From the NCBI GenBank assembly GCA_026389315.1, contig JAPLIC010000057.1, forward strand, positions 1 through 37,607: a stretch of 37,607 bases of DNA, in the 5' to 3' direction. A program made the position numbers and the translations under genes. The notes beneath the pieces are model-generated. The model saw only the letters and a program-made list of their open reading frames with translations, had not been told where the DNA came from and ran no database searches. The DNA comes from Cyanobacteriota bacterium (GTDB lineage Bacteria > Cyanobacteriota > Cyanobacteriia > PCC-6307 > Cyanobiaceae). Shown in pieces: positions 33,745-37,607 of this stretch (position 1 is its first letter; every line of letters starts with the position of its first letter).

Positions 33745-33786
33745 GTCACAGGCCATTATCACCATTAGTGCGTCCAAGCTCAAGCC

Positions 33787-34005
33787 ATGGCAGACCCCCA
33801 GCCCACGATCACCGCTGAGCAGCTCGAGAATTTTGACGAGCAATCGATTGCGGTGTTGGCCGCCCGGCTGGAGGAGGACGATTACCCGACCCCCTTTGCC
33901 GGTCTCCAGGACTGGCATCTGCTGCGGGCCCTGGCGATTCACCGCCCCGACCTGGCTTTTCCCTACGTGCACCTGGTGGACCAGGAGCCCTTTGATGAGG
34001 AATGA
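33787..34005 (+). CDS. small conserved cyanobacterial hypothetical protein
   Basis: A 72-residue acidic soluble protein (MADPQPTITAEQLENFDEQS, then DYPTPFAGLQDWHLLRAL and HRPDLAFPYVHLVDQEPFD). The W-H-L-L-R-A-L-A-I-H-R-P pattern is one I associate with short picocyanobacterial proteins of unknown role. The ATG at 33787 is the only good start, 42 bp from the tRNA 5' end. It is convergent with the gene at 34081-34422, with a shared terminator between them. No function can be assigned. Confidence 0.78.
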   Translation: MADPQPTITAEQLENFDEQSIAVLAARLEEDDYPTPFAGLQDWHLLRALAIHRPDLAFPYVHLVDQEPFDEE

Positions 34006-34048
34006 ACTTGATCAGCAGCGACGCTGATGGGGAGTCAGGCGACCGCTG

Positions 34049-34080
34049 ATCGGGGGCCGACCCTGGCGTTGGCCCCCGAT
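34049..34080. terminator. bidirectional terminator hairpin
   Basis: ATCGGGGGCC and GGCCCCCGAT form a perfect 10-bp stem around a 12-nt loop that can add a few more pairs. It lies between the stop codons of two convergent genes and is followed by TTA, which is the reverse-complement stop of the minus-strand gene. Confidence 0.75.
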
Positions 34081-34422
34081 TTACAGCGCTGGTTCCACCG
34101 CTGCCAGGGCGGGGGGAACCTGGAGCAGGTCCATGAAGGTGCGCAGTTGCAGCCGGGGGATGTAGGGCCAGCCGCCGCTGTGCTCCATGTCCTCCAGCAG
34201 GCGGAACAATTCATTGCGACCGCAGGGAAGGCTGGCGCGGAAGGGACCGTCCTGGATCGAACGATGCAGCTGCTCCAGCCGGCGCAGCAGCCGCAGCAGC
34301 TCCTGGGGGTCGTCTTTGAGGGTCTGGGCCAATTGCTCCAGGGCCGCCACCTTGGCGTCCAGATCATCGCTGGCCGCTGGGTTGGGCTGGCTCTGGGGAT
34401 CGCTCGGATCGCTGCTGTCCAT
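34081..34422 (-). CDS. conserved cyanobacterial hypothetical protein
   Basis: A 113-residue soluble protein. The acidic Ser/Asp/Pro-rich N-terminus (MDSSDPSDPQSQPNPA) leads to a helical segment (AKVAALEQLAQTLKDDPQEL and LLRRLEQLHRSIQDG), then RNELFRLLEDMEHSGGWPYI and LRTFMDLLQVPPAL. The ATG at 34422 has GAGAG about 8 bp upstream; ATG 34437 and a longer open frame to 34473 are alternatives. It is divergent from psbO with 117 bp between starts. I recognise no named domain. Confidence 0.75.
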   Translation of the reverse strand: MDSSDPSDPQSQPNPAASDDLDAKVAALEQLAQTLKDDPQELLRLLRRLEQLHRSIQDGPFRASLPCGRNELFRLLEDMEHSGGWPYIPRLQLRTFMDLLQVPPALAAVEPAL

Positions 34423-34489
34423 GCACCGCTCTCTCATACAGGTTGTTGAGAGCAGTGGCAACCTATCAGGCATGGACGGGGGACGCCGG

Positions 34490-34495
34490 TAGGAT
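34490..34495 (+). promoter_or_regulatory. possible -10 box of the psbO promoter
   Basis: TAGGAT lies 45 bp upstream of the psbO ATG in GCCGGTAGGATCCC. The same hexamer is 40 bp ahead of gatB. No convincing -35 is visible, which is common for cyanobacterial promoters. Confidence 0.35.
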
Positions 34496-34539
34496 CCCGC
34501 CAGCCCAGTTCATCACGCATCTCTGCGGCTCTTCTCCCC

Positions 34540-35352
34540 ATGCGTTTCCGACCCCTGCTGGCCCTCGTGCTGGCGCTGTGCCTGACCCTGGTCACCGCCT
34601 GCACCAGCGGGGCCAAGGCTGGGGATCGTGCCAGCATCACCTACGACGACATCGTCAACACCGGGCGGGCCAATGACTGCCCCACGCTGCCCGATTCGGC
34701 CCGTGGCTCGATTGCCCTCGATTCCAACGCCCGCTATCAACTCAAGGAGATCTGCCTCCATCCCAGTGAGGTGGCTGTCAAGGGTGAACCGGCCAACAAG
34801 CGCCAGGAAGCCCAGTTTGTGACGGGCAAGATCCTCACCCGCTACACCTCCAGCCTTGATCAGGTCTACGGCGACCTCACCATCGACGGCGACAAACTCA
34901 CCTTCAAGGAGCTCGGTGGCATTGACTTCCAGCCGGTGACGGTGCTCCTCCCTGGCGGTGAAGAAATCCCCTTCACCTTCTCCACCAAGGAACTGCTGGC
35001 CGAATCGAGCGGTAATGCCCTCACCACCAGCACCGACTTCACTGGCAACTACCGGGCCCCCAGCTACCGCACCAGCAACTTCCTTGATCCCAAGGGTCGG
35101 GGCCTCACCACCGGTTACAGCAGTGCCGTGGGCCTGGTGCCCGCCGGCGACGACTACAGCAAGGAAACGGTGAAGGCCTATGTCGACGGGACTGGCACCA
35201 TGAGCTTATCGATCACCAAGATCGACAGCGACACCGGTGAATTCGCCGGGGTGTTCAGTGCCATTCAGCCCTCCGACACCGACATGGGCACCAAGGCCGC
35301 CGTCGATGTCAAGATCAGCGGCGAGCTCTACGGACGGCTTGAAAAAGCTTGA
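34540..35352 (+). CDS. psbO: photosystem II manganese-stabilizing protein
   Basis: The 33-kDa extrinsic subunit that stabilises the Mn4CaO5 cluster on the lumenal side of photosystem II. It is 270 residues. The signal peptide MRFRPLLALVLALCLTLVTA ends in a lipobox-like VTAC at Cys21, so the protein may be lipid-anchored. The mature start TYDDIVNTGRANDCPTL carries the first conserved Cys, and KEICLHP the second of the structural disulfide. GGIDFQPVTVLLPGGE, GRGLTTGYSSAVGLVP and the final GELYGRLE are PsbO signatures. ATG 34540 is clear. A strong terminator follows the stop by about 40 bp. It is divergent from the 113-residue protein gene and expected to be highly expressed. Confidence 0.98.
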   Translation: MRFRPLLALVLALCLTLVTACTSGAKAGDRASITYDDIVNTGRANDCPTLPDSARGSIALDSNARYQLKEICLHPSEVAVKGEPANKRQEAQFVTGKILTRYTSSLDQVYGDLTIDGDKLTFKELGGIDFQPVTVLLPGGEEIPFTFSTKELLAESSGNALTTSTDFTGNYRAPSYRTSNFLDPKGRGLTTGYSSAVGLVPAGDDYSKETVKAYVDGTGTMSLSITKIDSDTGEFAGVFSAIQPSDTDMGTKAAVDVKISGELYGRLEKA

Positions 35353-35393
35353 TCGTCGACAGCTTTGATCCTTGAACTTCGACACCCGTGATC

Positions 35394-35419
35394 AAGGGGG
35401 GCCCAAGCCCCCCTTTTTT
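35394..35419 (+). terminator. intrinsic terminator of psbO
   Basis: AAGGGGGGC-CCAA-GCCCCCC followed by TTTTTT: a 7-bp all-GC stem (nine pairs if the A-U flank is counted), a 4-nt loop and six Ts, 42 bp after the psbO stop. It is the clearest Rho-independent terminator in the window. Confidence 0.95.
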
Positions 35420-35509
35420 GTGGGTTTCGGTTGCTGGCAGCCGCTTGACTGTCGTCTGGGAGAATCACCGCCATCTTCTTAGGGCTCCCCGGGCCCGCCC
35501 TTTGCCGCC

Positions 35510-36679
35510 ATGTCCCTTGCTCCAACAGGTGCCGACACCGGCTTGATTCGCCCCCATGGCGGCACCCTGGTGAATCTGATGGTGGCGGACGACCAGCGGC
35601 AGGCCGTGGGCGCCGCCGTCGATCGGGTCGTCGCCTGCAGTGATCGCAATGCCTGTGACGTCGAACTCCTGATCGTCGGGGGATTCTCTCCCCTGCGGGG
35701 CTTCATGCACCAGGAGGACTACGAAGCGGTGGTGGCGAACTACCGCACCAGCAGCGGCCTGTTGTTCGGCCTGCCGATAGTCTTTGACACCGACGACGCC
35801 AGCATCGCCCTCGGCGAGCGCCTGTTGCTCACCTACCGGGGCCAGGACCTGGCGGTGTTGACGGTGGAAAGCCGCTGGGAACCCGACAAGGTCAAGGAGG
35901 CCAACGGCTGTTACGGCACCACCTCCCTCGAACACCCGGCCGTGCGCATGATCGCCTGCGAACGGGGCCGGTACTACCTGGGCGGGCGGCTCCAGGGGCT
36001 GGCCCTGCCCCAGCGGGACTTCCCCTGCCGCACCCCGGCCCAGGTGCGCGCCACCCTGCCGGAAGGCCAGGATGTGGTGGCCTTCCAGTGCCGCAACCCC
36101 ATCCACCGGGCCCACTACGAGCTGTTCACCCGCGCCCTGGAGGCCACCAACGTCAGCCGCGAGGCGGTGGTGTTGGTCCATCCCACCTGCGGGCCCACCC
36201 AGGATGACGACATCCCCGGCAGCGTGCGCTTCCAAACCTACGAGAAGCTGGCGGCTGAGGTGAACAACCCCCGCATTCGTTGGGCCTACCTGCCCTATTC
36301 GATGCACATGGCCGGCCCGCGCGAGGCGCTGCAGCACATGTTGATCCGCAAAAACTACGGTTGCACCCACTTCATCATCGGTCGCGATATGGCGGGCTGT
36401 AAGTCCAGCCTCAGCGGCACCGACTTTTACGGGGCCTATGAGGCCCAGGATTTCGCCAGGGACCACGCCAGTGAACTGGGCATGGAAACCGTGCCCTCCC
36501 TCAATCTCGTTTATACCGAGGAGGAGGGCTACGTGACCGCCGAGCATGCCGAGGCCCGCGGCCTCCATGTCAAGAACCTCAGTGGCACCCAATTCCGGCG
36601 CATGCTGCGGGGCGGGGAGGAGATCCCCGAATGGTTTGCCTTCCGTAGCGTGGTCGAGGTGCTACGCGCCGCAGCCTGA
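35510..36679 (+). CDS. sat: sulfate adenylyltransferase (ATP sulfurylase)
   Basis: Makes adenosine 5'-phosphosulfate from ATP and sulfate, the first step of sulfate assimilation. The 389-residue length is that of the single-chain Sat/Met3 enzyme rather than CysDN. The active site Q193-C-R-N-P-I-H199-R-A-H202 contains the HxxH nucleotide-binding pair, and GRDMAG begins at 291. GGFSPLRGFM near the N-terminus and NLSGTQFRRMLRGG near the C-terminus are family signatures. There is no C-terminal APS kinase domain. ATG 35510 is clear, with TGGGAGAAT about 50 bp upstream as a possible -10. A hairpin follows the stop. Confidence 0.98.
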   Translation: MSLAPTGADTGLIRPHGGTLVNLMVADDQRQAVGAAVDRVVACSDRNACDVELLIVGGFSPLRGFMHQEDYEAVVANYRTSSGLLFGLPIVFDTDDASIALGERLLLTYRGQDLAVLTVESRWEPDKVKEANGCYGTTSLEHPAVRMIACERGRYYLGGRLQGLALPQRDFPCRTPAQVRATLPEGQDVVAFQCRNPIHRAHYELFTRALEATNVSREAVVLVHPTCGPTQDDDIPGSVRFQTYEKLAAEVNNPRIRWAYLPYSMHMAGPREALQHMLIRKNYGCTHFIIGRDMAGCKSSLSGTDFYGAYEAQDFARDHASELGMETVPSLNLVYTEEEGYVTAEHAEARGLHVKNLSGTQFRRMLRGGEEIPEWFAFRSVVEVLRAAA

Positions 36680-36685
36680 GCCGCC

Positions 36686-36703
36686 GCCCCCACCCCTGGG
36701 GGC
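36686..36703 (+). terminator. hairpin after sat
   Basis: GCCCCCA-CCCC-TGGGGGC is a perfect 7-bp stem with a 4-nt loop, 6 bp after the sat stop, followed by the A/T-rich ATTAACATTCCTTAAT. It probably ends the sat transcript; the AT-rich tail may also serve the ftsH promoter. Confidence 0.7.
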
Positions 36704-36708
36704 ATTAA

Positions 36709-37607
<899 letters not shown>

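Overview
The window is a high-GC cyanobacterial chromosome segment, most like the picocyanobacterial Synechococcus/Cyanobium group. Markers are psbO (oxygen-evolving complex), ATP sulfurylase, gatB, a carotenoid oxygenase, several small proteins of picocyanobacterial type, scattered GCGATCGC (HIP1) palindromes and a tRNA-Ala(CGC). Core genes use GC-rich codons and are tightly packed, often with 4-11 bp overlaps.

Layout. 1-9.1 kb is mostly core: an ABC exporter cut by the window edge, an S4 RNA-binding protein, tpiA, a frameshifted secreted protein with a PEP-CTERM-like tail, a DEAD-box helicase, a 65-aa protein, gatB, coaE (with an in-frame 15-bp tandem repeat) and argJ. 9.2-13.5 kb is a lower-GC island with a small membrane-anchored protein head-to-head with a 1172-aa RTX/VWA/DUF4214 protein that looks like a type I secretion substrate. 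13.5-24 kb returns to native composition: a bestrophin-like membrane protein, a PlsC-like acyltransferase, an SGNH hydrolase, the DUF2157/GDYXXLXY pair, a C-terminal J-domain protein, a Nif11-like small protein, a carotenoid oxygenase, a small Cys-containing secreted protein, YajQ and a MAPEG protein.

24.1-33.6 kb is accessory and decaying. It holds an AT-rich glycosyltransferase remnant, a second secreted protein with the same C-terminal sorting-type tail, an IS630-type transposase remnant that interrupts an unknown gene, and a type I restriction-modification locus in the order hsdR-hsdS-small ORF-hsdM. hsdR has two frameshifts, one exactly in the catalytic E-x-K of the nuclease domain, and hsdM has one, while hsdS is intact. 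The locus stops beside the 3' end of tRNA-Ala(CGC), a common integration site.

33.7-37.6 kb is core again: two small conserved cyanobacterial proteins around a bidirectional terminator, psbO with a strong terminator, sat, and the 5' part of ftsH.

How the genes relate. All four frameshifts seen lie in accessory genes, while the long core genes are open throughout. This favours real decay or phase variation over random sequencing error, although reads would be needed to prove it. The strongest candidates for something undescribed are the shared tail on two unrelated secreted proteins, the coiled-coil ORF inside the hsd locus, the RTX/VWA island and the repeat-expanded CoaE. The first ~320 bp differ in codon use and may be an assembly chimera.
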